Of a stretch of 64,000 bases of DNA, positions 27,001 to 35,430 are shown in pieces. The position numbers and the translations under genes were made by a program. Under the pieces are notes generated by a model. That model ran no database searches. It had not been told where the DNA came from and was given only the letters and a program-made list of their open reading frames with translations. Source of the stretch: JAGNXB01 sp964471595 (GTDB taxonomy: Bacteria > Bacteroidota > Bacteroidia > Chitinophagales > Saprospiraceae); assembly GCA_964471595.1 (NCBI GenBank), contig CAYYGN010000002.1:124001-188000 (forward strand), written 5' to 3'. Position 1 is the stretch's first letter; every line of letters begins with the position of its first letter.

Positions 27001-27169
27001 CCTTATAGTCCGTTTCCTTGTCTTTCTCCGAGCTGGAAGCAGACCTGTCCCTTGCATAGGCCTCTGCCTGGGATTCCACTTTCCGCGTAGGTATCATATA
27101 AAGAAACTGGATACCCACAATCAGGGTGAAGAGAACCAGGAAAAATTTGATGATTCCTTTACTTTGCAT
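24083..27169 (-). CDS. secDF: Protein translocase SecD-SecF fusion
   Basis: An inner-membrane RND-type protein that uses the proton gradient to pull proteins through SecYEG. The 1028-residue chain joins SecD (about 1-700; LGLDLKGGMSIILQVD, then six helices with MGMAVDANVIIYERIREE) and SecF (about 700-1028; GVDMKGGYSYNIQ, VNDTVIVFDRIREF). The fused form is normal for Bacteroidota. A TATCTTTG box lies 41 bases upstream and a strong hairpin downstream, so it is probably transcribed alone. Confidence 0.97.
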   Translation of the reverse strand: MQSKGIIKFFLVLFTLIVGIQFLYMIPTRKVESQAEAYARDRSASSSEKDKETDYKVARTAYLDSMSSEKIFRVPLIKDFTYEELKSKQLALGLDLKGGMSIILQVDLRDFIRSLANQSEDPEFIKALDQASERFKRSQTDYVTLFGEEFQKVANGKKLANIFILNETFRDQINFETPDGEVIRMIRQMANETVKLTFKRLKDRIDKTGVVQPNVSLDENRDLILVELPGFDNPERARKLLQATAKLEFYDVYRITDAGVSTAFLEADNKLKRMSAGVDTTLDEVRMDTTYSYVYDSLGQVVDSTLQLVEAGAEDLTGGGPLLSQLMLNMSAEGLSSPPAVMGTASKNKKNLVTEYLNRPDIKALFPRDLEFRWSQKPGKDFTTGETTDAYSLYAIRKKRGSDAAPLEGDRVTDARTSSDPTTGEVVVSLNMDTRGARIWADMTTKAAQDNNREVAILLDDEVVSAPSVRQPITGGSSQISGDFSLQEATDLANILQVGKLPAKTRIIQESLVGPSLGQENIDRSLTSVTIAFALLLLFMVLYYAGGGVVSIIALFANLFFIIGGLASYGTVLTLPGIAGIVLTMGMAVDANVIIYERIREEIRNGKTIGMAIRDGYQQSYSAIIDANVTTILTALVLAYFGLGPIKGFAVVLIIGVLFTLFTAVLFTRLIIDYWLAKGRTIAFASSWSKNVLANVNVDWVGMRKYGYIFSSILILAGTISFFVRGFEMGVDMKGGYSYNIQFASDQQVNIDQLRTELTKVFDGAPVVKAVDTRNTFNVTTSYGVEDDSEDAAQKVVAKLFEGVNAVSGGQIDFETFQNTDGDGTHLISSNKVGATIAEDIRDSSLYSALFALLLIFLYLFIRFNKWQFSLGAVLALLHDVLATLSIFTLLHGILPFSMEVDQAFVAAILTVIGYSVNDTVIVFDRIREFLNSYTGKAKEEVFNLAINNTLSRTLITSATTLLVVVTLFIFGGASIKGFAFALLFGILFGTYSSVFIASALVVDLTKEREFKGKEKKKGFVKHASPVK

Positions 27170-27210
27170 GTCAGATGTAGATTTGCCTAATATGTTTGCC
27201 TGAAGCTGCG

Positions 27211-27218
27211 CAAAGATA
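27211..27218 (-). promoter_or_regulatory. -7 box of secDF
   Basis: TATCTTTG on the minus strand, 41 bases before the secDF ATG. No obvious -33 TTTG. Confidence 0.5.
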
Positions 27219-27359
27219 GAGCATTATCACGTTCCGTGCCGAACTTTCTTGTCCACCGGTTTAACGGAGGTTTATTCACAGAGTTGCCTTGGACAAGTCG
27301 TGGAATCATTCAGTTCCTTTCCATGGACAAATCATGCTTTCATCTCAAAATCCAACCCA

Positions 27360-27854
27360 ATGGGCATCTTCTCCTTCCTTAAAAACGCCGGTCCAAAATT
27401 GTTTGGCGCTTCCAAAGGGACCGGTTCCACCCCGGCCACTCCCAGTGTGTCCAACGAGGAACGGCTTGCACAAGCCAACCAATTGCGCGCCCAGGCCCTG
27501 ATGACCCTGGTCCAGTCCATGGGTATCCGTATCGAAGGTCTGGATATTGCCGTCAACGATGACCTTGCCGTCGTCTATGGACAAGCCTCCTCTCAGGCAG
27601 ACCGCGAAAAAGCAGTCCTTGCCGTGGGCAACGTGGATGGTATTGCCACAGTAGATGACAGGATCAATGTGGTCGTTCCAGAACCCGAAGCCCGGTTCTA
27701 CGAAGTGAAAAAGGGGGATACCTTGTCGAAGATTGCCAAAGAGATGTACGGAAATGCCAATAAATACCCGGTCATCTTTGAAGCCAACAAACCCATGCTC
27801 AAGGATCCCAACCTGATATATCCAGGTCAGGTCCTTCGGATTCCGAATATTTGA
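27360..27854 (+). CDS. BON-LysM protein, Kbp/YgaU type
   Basis: A 164-residue cytoplasmic protein. The N terminus MGIFSFLKNAGPKLFG matches E. coli Kbp (YgaU), a potassium-binding protein. A BON domain follows (about 45-100) and then a LysM domain at the C terminus (YEVKKGDTLSKIAKEMYGN, LIYPGQVLRIPNI). No signal peptide is seen, in line with Kbp. The start at 27360 is chosen from that conserved N terminus; a longer upstream frame looks non-coding. It is divergent from secDF. Confidence 0.85.
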   Translation: MGIFSFLKNAGPKLFGASKGTGSTPATPSVSNEERLAQANQLRAQALMTLVQSMGIRIEGLDIAVNDDLAVVYGQASSQADREKAVLAVGNVDGIATVDDRINVVVPEPEARFYEVKKGDTLSKIAKEMYGNANKYPVIFEANKPMLKDPNLIYPGQVLRIPNI

Positions 27855-28073
27855 TTCAACCCCCTGTCGGGCGCCAACCGGCCTGAAGATGGAGGTCGGG
27901 TAGGGCGATGTCGTCACCTCCTGCACTGGCCGGCCATAGAACTTCCTGGTCAGTGGTTTTGCACCAATACCACCGATTCCCGCGGTCGATGGTTGGGATT
28001 ATCCATCATTAGTATGGTTACAGGGAATCCCTTTGGTATCTTGGTCCCGAAATCTTCTGGAATTCTTCATCGA

Positions 28074-28586
28074 ATGGCAGGTCATTCCACCATCATTGAA
28101 AAGTGGACCAAACGAACCGGAAGTGCGGTGAGTTGGCTCACCATGGCGCTGGTGATTCTGATGACCACTGATGTATTGCTCCGATATCTTTTCCGGGTTT
28201 CACGCACCTGGATACTGGACCTGGAATGGCACTTCTTCGCACTGATATTTCTGTGGGGGGCATCAGCTACCTGGCTGGAAGACAAACATGTACGTGTTGA
28301 CCTGTTCTACCACTCGTGGTCGGACAGAAGGAAAAAATGGGTGAATGTATTGGGTACATTGTTCTTTTTGCTTCCATGGTGTTTAATGCTGATTATCACT
28401 GGATTGCCATATGCATTTTCAAGTTGGGAAGTAGGGGAGGGGAGTCCTGATCCCAATGGTCTTCCTGCCAGATATCTCATCAAGACAGCCATGGTCGCAG
28501 GATTCGTACTTCTGGGGCTGTCGGGGATAGGGCGAATGGTCACCGATTTGCGCGATCTACGGTCAAAATCAGAAAGTTCTACCTGA
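28074..28586 (+). CDS. TRAP transporter small permease (DctQ type)
   Basis: The four-helix membrane subunit of a tripartite ATP-independent periplasmic transporter, 170 residues. Helices are visible at about 18-38, 52-70, 96-118 and 140-160. The family block WHFFALIFLWGASATWLEDKH is present. ATG 28074 is the likely start, though an upstream ATG in the same frame cannot be excluded. Its stop overlaps the DctM start (TGATG), so the two permeases are coupled. The binding protein gene is convergent, not upstream. Confidence 0.85.
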   Translation: MAGHSTIIEKWTKRTGSAVSWLTMALVILMTTDVLLRYLFRVSRTWILDLEWHFFALIFLWGASATWLEDKHVRVDLFYHSWSDRRKKWVNVLGTLFFLLPWCLMLIITGLPYAFSSWEVGEGSPDPNGLPARYLIKTAMVAGFVLLGLSGIGRMVTDLRDLRSKSESST

Positions 28587-29872
28587 TGGAATATTGGGCA
28601 CTATTGTTCTTCCTTCTGGTCTTTCTGCTGATCATGATCGGGTTTCCGGTGGCTTTCACGCTGGGTGGGCTATCGGTTCTCTTTGGTTTGATCTTCCTGG
28701 AGCCTTCCTTTTTTCATTTTATGCCTGGAAGGATCATGGGCGTATTGAATAATTACGTCCTGATCGCCGTGCCTCTTTTCATCTTCATGGGCATTTTGCT
28801 CGAACAAAGCGGCATAGCTGCCCGCTTGTTGAATACCATGGCAGCGGCCATCGGGAAACGCAGGGGTGGTTTGGCCATGTCGGTCGTCCTTGTAGGTACC
28901 TTGCTGGCGGCATCCACAGGTATTGTAGGGGCAACAGTGGTAACCATGGGCTTGATCAGTTTGCCGGTAATGCTGCGTTCCGGTTATAGTCCCCGGTTGG
29001 CCTCAGGAACGATAGCCGCCAGCGGTACGCTGGGTCAGATCATTCCGCCATCCATCGTACTCGTATTACTCGGAAGCGTGATGAATGTTCCTGTGGGAAA
29101 GCTCTTTGCAGGGGCATTGATCCCCGGCTTGTTGCTCGTGGTCATTTATCTCGGATGGTTGCTGCTGACGGCCAGAACACAAGAAGTATCTTCCTCCATG
29201 GCCGCATTGGGCCCATCCACGCCAACGTCCGATGGCCGCTTGTGGCAAACCCTGGTGTTTCCTCTTTTGTTGATGGGAGCGGTCCTCGGCTCCATCTTTG
29301 CCGGATTGGCGTCACCGACCGAAGCAGCAGCCATTGGAGCGGCAGGCGCCATGATCCTCACAGCCGGCCAACGCAAGTTGTCCCTGTTGCTATTGCGTAA
29401 AACTGCCATGGAAACCATGCATCTCACCGCAATGGTTTTCATGATTCTGCTCGGGGCAAGTACGTTCGCACTCGTTTTTCGGGGAATGGGGGGGGATGTA
29501 TTCCTGCTGGACATCATCACCCAAAGCGGATTGGGTCAAGGTCAGTTTCTCCTGTTGGTAATGGTGTTGTTTTTCGTTGTCGGTTTTTTCATTGATTTCA
29601 TTGAAATCATTTTCATTCTTGTACCTATTCTCATGCCTTTGATGGCCATGTACAAACTGGACATGACGTGGGTAGCCATACTCATTGCCTTGAACCTGCA
29701 AACATCCTTCCTCACGCCCCCCTTCGGATTCGCGCTGTTCTATCTCAAAGGCGTAGCCCCGCCTGAGGTCCGTACCAAAGACATCTACCTCGGCGTGATC
29801 CCTTTTATCATTCTGCAGCTCCTCGTGTTGACACTGGTGATCTTGTTCCCCGAATGGCTGATTAGCTATTGA
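28586..29872 (+). CDS. TRAP transporter large permease (DctM type)
   Basis: The 428-residue ion-coupled channel subunit with 12 or so hydrophobic helices. Typical DctM blocks are visible: PLFIFMGILLEQSGIAARLL, ASTGIVGATVVTMGLISLP, ASGTLGQIIPPSIVLVLLG and LQTSFLTPPFGFALFYLKG. It starts at the TGATG junction with the small permease. It ends eight bases from the stop of the convergent DctP gene. Substrate is set by DctP. Confidence 0.95.
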   Translation: MEYWALLFFLLVFLLIMIGFPVAFTLGGLSVLFGLIFLEPSFFHFMPGRIMGVLNNYVLIAVPLFIFMGILLEQSGIAARLLNTMAAAIGKRRGGLAMSVVLVGTLLAASTGIVGATVVTMGLISLPVMLRSGYSPRLASGTIAASGTLGQIIPPSIVLVLLGSVMNVPVGKLFAGALIPGLLLVVIYLGWLLLTARTQEVSSSMAALGPSTPTSDGRLWQTLVFPLLLMGAVLGSIFAGLASPTEAAAIGAAGAMILTAGQRKLSLLLLRKTAMETMHLTAMVFMILLGASTFALVFRGMGGDVFLLDIITQSGLGQGQFLLLVMVLFFVVGFFIDFIEIIFILVPILMPLMAMYKLDMTWVAILIALNLQTSFLTPPFGFALFYLKGVAPPEVRTKDIYLGVIPFIILQLLVLTLVILFPEWLISY

Positions 29873-29880
29873 AAGCCGGT

Positions 29881-30996
29881 TTATTCGGCAAAGGACAGAC
29901 GATAATTTTCCCATTCGGAAATCCGAAACCAATCACGGACAAGATTGAAATGATCGAAGTAAGCGTCATGGATCTCTTTGCTGACCGGATCCCTGGCCAC
30001 TAGATCAATGAGCACCTCACGGGTTTTGGATTGAAGAAACCGGAGGACTTCGTCAGGGAATCGACGGATTTGGACGCCCGGTTGGGAGGTGATCTGCTTT
30101 AAGTACCGGGCGTTTTGGGTATCAAATTCCGCCAAAACCCAATTGTGAAGCCGTAAGGCGGCCGTTCTTACTACTTCCTGAAGCCATCCGGGCAGGGCCT
30201 CGAATGCGTCTTTGTTGACCATGAGCTCGAGGGTGGAACCGGGTTCGTGCCAGCCAGGGAAGTAATAATAACGGGCAATATCCCCGAATCCCATGCGCAT
30301 GTCGTGATAGGGTCCTATCCATTCGGTCGCGTCAATGACGCCCCGCTCCAGATTGGTGTATATCTCGCTTCCGGCAGAAAGGACGGCCGTCCCGCCGGCG
30401 CTTTCGAGGACTTTGCCTCCCAGGCCGGGAATTCTCATTTTCAGCCCGTTCAGATCCTGAATGGACCGGATTTCTTTTCTGAACCAACCTCCCATCTGGA
30501 TGCCGGTATTACCACATGGGAAAGGAATGATCCGGTGGGGTGCGTACAGATGCTCCCAAAGGGCCAGTCCTCCTCCCGCCAACAACCAACTGTTCATTTG
30601 CTGGGCATTCATTCCGAACGGGACAGACCCGAAAAACTGTGCGGCGGGTATCTTTCCAGCCCAGTAGTAGGCAGCAGAGGATGCCATCTGGGCTGTTCCG
30701 TTGGAAACAGCATCAAATACCTCCATGGCCGGGATCAGCTCACCAGCCCCGTAAACACGAATATCCAATGTCCCTCCGGACATTTCCCGGATCCAACCGG
30801 ACAGTAAAGAACAACCTTCGCCCAGGATCGGAAAGCCCGGCGGCCACGTTGTCACCAACTTCCACTTGATCGGTTCCTGCGGCCCGGGTGGGGTCATGCC
30901 GGTCCTGTCCTCCTGATCGGGTCGGCATCCCGGCAAGGAACACGCAGTGCCCAATGTTAACGCAGCAGTGGTTCGCAAAAATCGGGACCGGTCCAT
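29881..30996 (-). CDS. TRAP transporter substrate-binding protein (DctP/TakP type)
   Basis: Periplasmic receptor of 371 residues that delivers its ligand to the DctQM permease. The N terminus has an export signal ending in a possible lipobox (SLPGC) with a Tat-like RSRFLR stretch. The family core WKLVTTWPPGFPILGEG, MRIPGLGGKVLESAGG and ERGVIDATEWIGPYHD resembles TakP-type binders of 2-oxo acids; the ligand is not proven. Unusually, it is encoded convergently to the permease genes, so it has its own promoter. Confidence 0.9.
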   Translation of the reverse strand: MDRSRFLRTTAALTLGTACSLPGCRPDQEDRTGMTPPGPQEPIKWKLVTTWPPGFPILGEGCSLLSGWIREMSGGTLDIRVYGAGELIPAMEVFDAVSNGTAQMASSAAYYWAGKIPAAQFFGSVPFGMNAQQMNSWLLAGGGLALWEHLYAPHRIIPFPCGNTGIQMGGWFRKEIRSIQDLNGLKMRIPGLGGKVLESAGGTAVLSAGSEIYTNLERGVIDATEWIGPYHDMRMGFGDIARYYYFPGWHEPGSTLELMVNKDAFEALPGWLQEVVRTAALRLHNWVLAEFDTQNARYLKQITSQPGVQIRRFPDEVLRFLQSKTREVLIDLVARDPVSKEIHDAYFDHFNLVRDWFRISEWENYRLSFAE

Positions 30997-31110
30997 TATT
31001 CGGGCTAAGATGTTATTGAGTGGTTGAAATTAAGGACAAAATCGGACCCGGTGACCACCCACATGCCTGGAAAGATGTTTCTTTGGCAGCACAATTTCCA
31101 AACATCGTAC

Positions 31111-31599
31111 ATGGAACATCCCCGCTTTGATGAACCTGAAGCCTTGAATGACGTGGCCGCTTTTCATGAGGTCTTCAGAATGCCTATACTGGCCAAACCC
31201 GCCATTCCGCACCAGGACCGCTGCCAGTTGCGGATAAATCTGTTGCAGGAAGAACTGGATGAGCTGAAAGATGCCATTCGCGAAGGAGATATTGTCGAAG
31301 TCGCGGATGCGCTGGCTGATTTGCAGTACGTTCTTTCAGGTGCCGTGCTGGAATTCGGTCTGGGAGATCGCTTCAAGGCCTTGTTTGATGAAGTCCAACG
31401 CAGCAATATGAGCAAGGTATGCAAAACCCTCGCTGAAGCAGAAGCCACGCTGGATCATTATCGTCAACGCGACGGAACCATCGGCTACATTGAAGAATCC
31501 GAAGGTCGCTTCCTGGTATATCGTCAGGCGGATCACAAAGTGTTGAAATCCGTCAACTATCATCCGGCTGACTTCCGGCCAATCCTTGAATCATTCTGA
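31111..31599 (+). CDS. All-alpha NTP pyrophosphohydrolase (MazG/HisE superfamily)
   Basis: A 162-residue protein that probably hydrolyses a nucleoside triphosphate to the monophosphate and pyrophosphate. The magnesium motif is LQEELDELKDAI followed by EVADALADLQYVLSG (EExxE...ExxD). An extra C-terminal part (YIEESEGRFLVYRQADHKV) contains no known motif. The ATG at 31111 is chosen; upstream in-frame starts exist. This is a different branch from MazG at the end of the window. Substrate unknown. Confidence 0.85.
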   Translation: MEHPRFDEPEALNDVAAFHEVFRMPILAKPAIPHQDRCQLRINLLQEELDELKDAIREGDIVEVADALADLQYVLSGAVLEFGLGDRFKALFDEVQRSNMSKVCKTLAEAEATLDHYRQRDGTIGYIEESEGRFLVYRQADHKVLKSVNYHPADFRPILESF

Positions 31600-31622
31600 C
31601 CATTATGCCGGCGGTATGGAAG

Positions 31623-31651
31623 ATTATGATTTTCCCATAATTTATATTATG
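31623..31651. repeat. Three alternating ATTATG/CATAAT arms
   Basis: ATTATG (31623-31628), CATAAT (31636-31641) and ATTATG (31646-31651) can form two mutually exclusive small hairpins. They lie in an AT-rich spacer between convergent genes and could be part of a terminator or a protein site. Confidence 0.3.
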
Positions 31652-31718
31652 TTAAGTAGTGGGATCTTCCATTCCGGACCTTTTCCGGATGACTACCCTT
31701 GTACCCGTCGCTCGCTGC

Positions 31719-31736
31719 CTATAAGAATGCTTATAG
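31719..31736. repeat. Perfect 7-bp inverted repeat between convergent genes
   Basis: CTATAAG (31719-31725) and CTTATAG (31730-31736) around AATG. It lies in the 197-base spacer between the NTP pyrophosphohydrolase and exonuclease genes. There is no T-run after it, so terminator status is weak. Confidence 0.35.
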
Positions 31737-31796
31737 ATTCGGACCGGTGATGACAAGGACACAAGGATGGTCATCTCCGGTTCCGCCTTAAGAGGG

Positions 31797-32345
31797 CTAT
31801 GGTATGGGCCAAACATCAATGTGCCGGGCAAACAACATGGCCAAATGCCGGGCATCAGGCACCGCCCTGTGCGCCGTGCCTTCAAATTCAATGCCTTCCC
31901 GTCGAAGCGCTGCCTGCAACCCGAGGGATTTGCTGAGACGGAATTGCTGCCGGTACAAAGCTTTCAAATCGTAATAACATCCGTCCAGCCAATAGGTATC
32001 CTGCCTGTGGAGCCGGCAATCCGACCTGAAGAATTGCTCATCCTCCTTGCCCCACGACACCAAAACATACTCCTCTCCGCTGGATGCCAACCATTCGGTC
32101 CAATCTTCCAACACCTTGGGAAACAAGGCGGCATTCCGGATTTCATGGGGTTCAATCCCGGTCAATTGACGACAATACGGCGACAAATGCGGATGCAGGA
32201 CAGGCCGGATCATCCTGTGAAAAGAATCGGTTACCCTTCTCGATGGGTTCATCCGATAGGCACCGATTTCAATAATCTCCTGCACGACACCTGGTGTACC
32301 CTCAGGCCAGCAAGTCGCTTCCAGGTCAAAGAGAATGAATTCCAT
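31797..32345 (-). CDS. DEDDh 3'-5' exonuclease (ERI-1/KapD-like)
   Basis: A 182-residue nuclease of the DnaQ superfamily. The DEDD residues are visible in ILFDLEATCW (D, E), QEIIEIGAYR, the middle Asp in WGKEDEQFF and HRAVPDARHL near the C terminus (His, Asp). It resembles eukaryotic ERI-1 and bacterial KapD exonucleases that act on short RNAs. ATG 32345 gives the canonical N terminus MEFILFDLEAT. It is five bases after the PlsB-like gene in an engB-led operon. Natural substrate unknown. Confidence 0.85.
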   Translation of the reverse strand: MEFILFDLEATCWPEGTPGVVQEIIEIGAYRMNPSRRVTDSFHRMIRPVLHPHLSPYCRQLTGIEPHEIRNAALFPKVLEDWTEWLASSGEEYVLVSWGKEDEQFFRSDCRLHRQDTYWLDGCYYDLKALYRQQFRLSKSLGLQAALRREGIEFEGTAHRAVPDARHLAMLFARHIDVWPIP

Positions 32346-32350
32346 CCACG

Positions 32351-34039
32351 TTAAACCTCCTGAACCACACGAAGTTTTTCCCACTTGACGGTATCCCGCA
32401 AAGGATAGCCATCCAACCTGTTGTGGTAAAAGTAGAGCAATTTGAAACTGCCGCTTTTCACAAATCCTTTCCTGTCCCGGTACAAGGGACGTTCTGCATG
32501 GTAACAACCCATTTGGGTCATTCCATCCTCGAACACGTCGGAAAAAGGTTCTTCAAATATGGCAGACAGCCTCAATTTGTCCTCTCTGGCCAGTTGCTTC
32601 AGCGCCCGGAGTAACGCCTCTCCGGCTTGCCGCAGGCTGTCTTCCGGGAAGGTGTAATCTTCTGGAGGTTGTTTGACTAGACCATACAAATCCATGTGTG
32701 GATGATCGTTGCGCAGGATTTCGAAAGCCAGGAAGGCAGCAAAATGGCTGCTGAGCACGACATAATCCCTTTGGTAGCCAACTACGATTCGCTCGGCCAA
32801 CAGTTTGCTGTATTGTGATTCCCGTTGCGCATCCGCCGAAATGGATTCTCCCAGACGAAAGAAATCCCGCAACTCGATCTCCCGGTTGTGCTGATCATAA
32901 CTTTTGCCTTCCGCGCATACAGGATTGCCCAACACATCCATTGGAGATGAAAATGAGAAGGTGATCTCGGAACCGTTCCTGATCAATCGCCAAAGGAACC
33001 GGAGTTGTTTGCGTAGACTGGCCATATCCTCCCGGGATGACATGATGTACCGCTCCTGCCCTTCCTCCTTCAGGTGTTGATCGATCAATGTGCCGGCTTC
33101 CAGGACGAAATGGGAAGAAACATTCAGGGGTACCACAAAGACCTTTTTGTCACTTCCCTTCTCAAAAAGCGCCCTCTGCGCTTCAACGGCCGTGCCGAGA
33201 AGTCCGATTTTCAGCTTGGATTCAATGCGACCGCTTCGGGATCGCGTACCTCCCGGAAAAAACAAACTGTTTACCCCTCGCTCAATGGTAAGCCGGCTGT
33301 AGTTTTTTAACGTTTCCAGATAGACCAGGTTTTTCTTCCTGCGATCTACCCGGTAGGCACCCAGCCGGTTCATGAAATAGGCTATGTACCCGGTATTGTA
33401 CAGGTTGAGCCCGGCCCCATAGGAGAAACTGGGGAGTCCTAGGACCGTGTCGAGGGCATATCCGATCAGAATGGAGTCAAGGTTGGAGCTGTGGGTAGGT
33501 ACTATGATGACCGTGCCTTTATCCATGAGTGACCGGATCGTATCAGTTGGTCCGGCGGTCTGGAGTTTTTCGAACAACCTGTCCTTCCGTCCCCAAATCC
33601 TCTGTTCGGACAAGGGATTCAATAACAAGGAGAAAAACAAGGTGAGAAATCGTCTTGCAAACAGAAATGTGGAAACCTGGAAAGTTCCCGTTATTTCCTG
33701 GGCATATCTTCGGATGACTTCCTGCAGCAGCTCATATTCTACATCCCTGCTTGCCTGGTCCTCCTCCCCTACTCCCAGCCGTTTTCTGACCTTGGTCCAA
33801 AAGGCCCGCTCATCGGGAGGATCAACCCTCCAAGGCATTTCTCTCAACCGGGTTCGTTCCAAAAACAGCGTCTTCTCCAATATCGCCCTTACAGGTCGTG
33901 TGCCATTGGCCGTCAATGAAATGAATACGGCCGTCCTCAATTGCCTGATGAAATAGTCTCTTTCCTGACTCAGTAGGTATACCGGCCATTTCCGGACATC
34001 CGGTTGCAGAGGATCCGAATATGATTTTGCACGTTTCAT
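32351..34039 (-). CDS. PlsB-like glycerol-phosphate acyltransferase
   Basis: A 562-residue membrane-associated acyltransferase that probably acylates glycerol-3-phosphate in phospholipid synthesis. The four acyltransferase motifs are visible: block I PTHSSNLDSILIGYAL (NHxxxxD variant with Ser at the second position), block II GAYRVDRRKKN, block III FFPGGTRSRSG and block IV VFVVPLNVSS. In block I the usual His is present as THSSNLD. It is shorter than E. coli PlsB. The start overlaps the engB stop (ATGA). A 1-acylglycerol-phosphate acyltransferase role is an alternative. Confidence 0.82.
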   Translation of the reverse strand: MKRAKSYSDPLQPDVRKWPVYLLSQERDYFIRQLRTAVFISLTANGTRPVRAILEKTLFLERTRLREMPWRVDPPDERAFWTKVRKRLGVGEEDQASRDVEYELLQEVIRRYAQEITGTFQVSTFLFARRFLTLFFSLLLNPLSEQRIWGRKDRLFEKLQTAGPTDTIRSLMDKGTVIIVPTHSSNLDSILIGYALDTVLGLPSFSYGAGLNLYNTGYIAYFMNRLGAYRVDRRKKNLVYLETLKNYSRLTIERGVNSLFFPGGTRSRSGRIESKLKIGLLGTAVEAQRALFEKGSDKKVFVVPLNVSSHFVLEAGTLIDQHLKEEGQERYIMSSREDMASLRKQLRFLWRLIRNGSEITFSFSSPMDVLGNPVCAEGKSYDQHNREIELRDFFRLGESISADAQRESQYSKLLAERIVVGYQRDYVVLSSHFAAFLAFEILRNDHPHMDLYGLVKQPPEDYTFPEDSLRQAGEALLRALKQLAREDKLRLSAIFEEPFSDVFEDGMTQMGCYHAERPLYRDRKGFVKSGSFKLLYFYHNRLDGYPLRDTVKWEKLRVVQEV

Positions 34040-34632
34040 TCCTTGATATTCAAGAGAATACTTTCTCTCATGTAATTCAATACTTCATCTCTGCCATCCC
34101 CCGTTTCGGAGGATGTGACAAAGGATGTCGGCAAGGTTTCCCAGTTCCGTCCGATCACTTCCGCATAAAGCGCCAACTGGCTGTCTAAATGGGAAGGCTT
34201 GAGTTTGTCGGATTTGGTGTAAAGCAGGGCAACAGGAATTCCGTTCTCGCCCAGCCAATTCAACATAGTCATATCAGACTCTTGAGGAGTGACACGGAGG
34301 TCCAGCAAAAGGAAGACCAGGTACAAAGCTTCCCGTTCCAGCAAATACGCATCCACCATTTGCTTCATCCTGACCCTCTCTTTCTGACTGAGACGGGCAT
34401 ATCCATACCCCGGCAAATCGACAATAATGAACTCCCCCGGCAATGCGTAAAGGTTCATCATCCGGGTTTTGCCCGGTGTACTTGATGTATGCGCCAGGTT
34501 TTTCCTGCGAGTGAGCGTATTGATCCAGCTGGATTTTCCCACATTTGAACGTCCGATGAAAGCAAATTCCGGCAGCCCGGGCGCAGGCAATTGATCCAGA
34601 TGCGGGTAACTGCCGAGAAACTGTACCTCCAT
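34036..34632 (-). CDS. engB: Ribosome biogenesis GTP-binding protein EngB (YihA/YsxC)
   Basis: A 198-residue essential GTPase of large-subunit assembly. G1 GRSNVGKSSW, G3 DLPGYGYA and G4 YTKSDKL are all intact, and the switch region TPGKTRMMNLY is typical. Length is normal. It heads a minus-strand operon with the PlsB-like and exonuclease genes. A TAGCTTTG box lies 62 bases upstream. Confidence 0.96.
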   Translation of the reverse strand: MEVQFLGSYPHLDQLPAPGLPEFAFIGRSNVGKSSWINTLTRRKNLAHTSSTPGKTRMMNLYALPGEFIIVDLPGYGYARLSQKERVRMKQMVDAYLLEREALYLVFLLLDLRVTPQESDMTMLNWLGENGIPVALLYTKSDKLKPSHLDSQLALYAEVIGRNWETLPTSFVTSSETGDGRDEVLNYMRESILLNIKE

Positions 34633-34694
34633 GACCGTCGATCTTTTGAGAACGGGAAAGCCCGGGTACGGGACAGGCCGTAAAACGGTGTGGG

Positions 34695-34702
34695 CAAAGC
34701 TA
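34695..34702 (-). promoter_or_regulatory. -7 box of the engB operon
   Basis: TAGCTTTG on the minus strand, about 62 bases before the engB ATG, in the spacer shared with the divergent porin-like gene. Confidence 0.45.
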
Positions 34703-34794
34703 ACCCGATTCAGCCAATTGGCATCGGTGTTAAAATTGCCTTATTCTTCTTTGTTCTTTGAAGCCTTGGAGATGGATGGAGCGTTTCCTTATTG

Positions 34795-34802
34795 TAATTT
34801 TG
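34795..34802 (+). promoter_or_regulatory. -7 box of the outer-membrane beta-barrel gene
   Basis: TAATTTTG four bases before the ATG at 34807. No -33 TTTG at standard spacing. Confidence 0.5.
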
Positions 34803-34806
34803 CGCC

Positions 34807-35430
34807 ATGAGAATCCTGTTCCTCTTCCTATTTCTGTTGGCTGGCCATTGGGGCTGGGCCCAATTGGGCATCAAAGGTGGGTTTTACAATGTCCAGGTCA
34901 ACCCGGACCCCGTAACCGTCGAAGACCCCAACCAAAATCGCCAATTTGAACTGTCCCTCAAAGATGCCCGCTACGGCTTTCACATAGGTGCGTTCTACAA
35001 GATCCGGATGAATAAATTCTTCATCCAACCGGAATTGGTGCTCAACTCAAACTCCAGTACCTACACCCTCAAGGATGCCTTTGACATCGAAACCCAACTT
35101 GAGGAAAATTACCAATATCTGGACATCCCCGTTATGCTGGGTTTTGATCTGGGTGTTGTCAATTTCTTCGGAGGTCCCGTCGGCCATGTCTTTGTTGGCA
35201 GTACCTCCGAACTGAATGAATTGGAGGGATTTCGGCAAAAATGGAACGATCTGACCTGGGGATGGCAGGCAGGTATTGGTTTTGATATTTGGCGCCTTAA
35301 TCTGGATCTCAGGTATGAAGGCAACTTCTACCGATATGGGGAGCACATGGAATTCTTCGGGTCAAAAGTCAATTTTGAGGATAGCCCGCATCGTATCATC
35401 ACATCGGTGGCTTTCCTGTTCGGATCCTGA
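34807..35430 (+). CDS. Outer-membrane beta-barrel protein (PorT-like family)
   Basis: A 207-residue outer-membrane protein. After the signal peptide MRILFLFLFLLAGHWGWAQ the chain alternates beta strands and turns of an eight-strand barrel type (YGFHIGAFYKIRMNKFFIQ, YQYLDIPVMLGFDL, GWQAGIGFDIWRLNLDLRY) and ends in an aromatic-rich strand. The family is common in Bacteroidota, with few known roles. Its last 32 bases overlap antisense with the 3' end of selD. Confidence 0.82.
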   Translation: MRILFLFLFLLAGHWGWAQLGIKGGFYNVQVNPDPVTVEDPNQNRQFELSLKDARYGFHIGAFYKIRMNKFFIQPELVLNSNSSTYTLKDAFDIETQLEENYQYLDIPVMLGFDLGVVNFFGGPVGHVFVGSTSELNELEGFRQKWNDLTWGWQAGIGFDIWRLNLDLRYEGNFYRYGEHMEFFGSKVNFEDSPHRIITSVAFLFGS

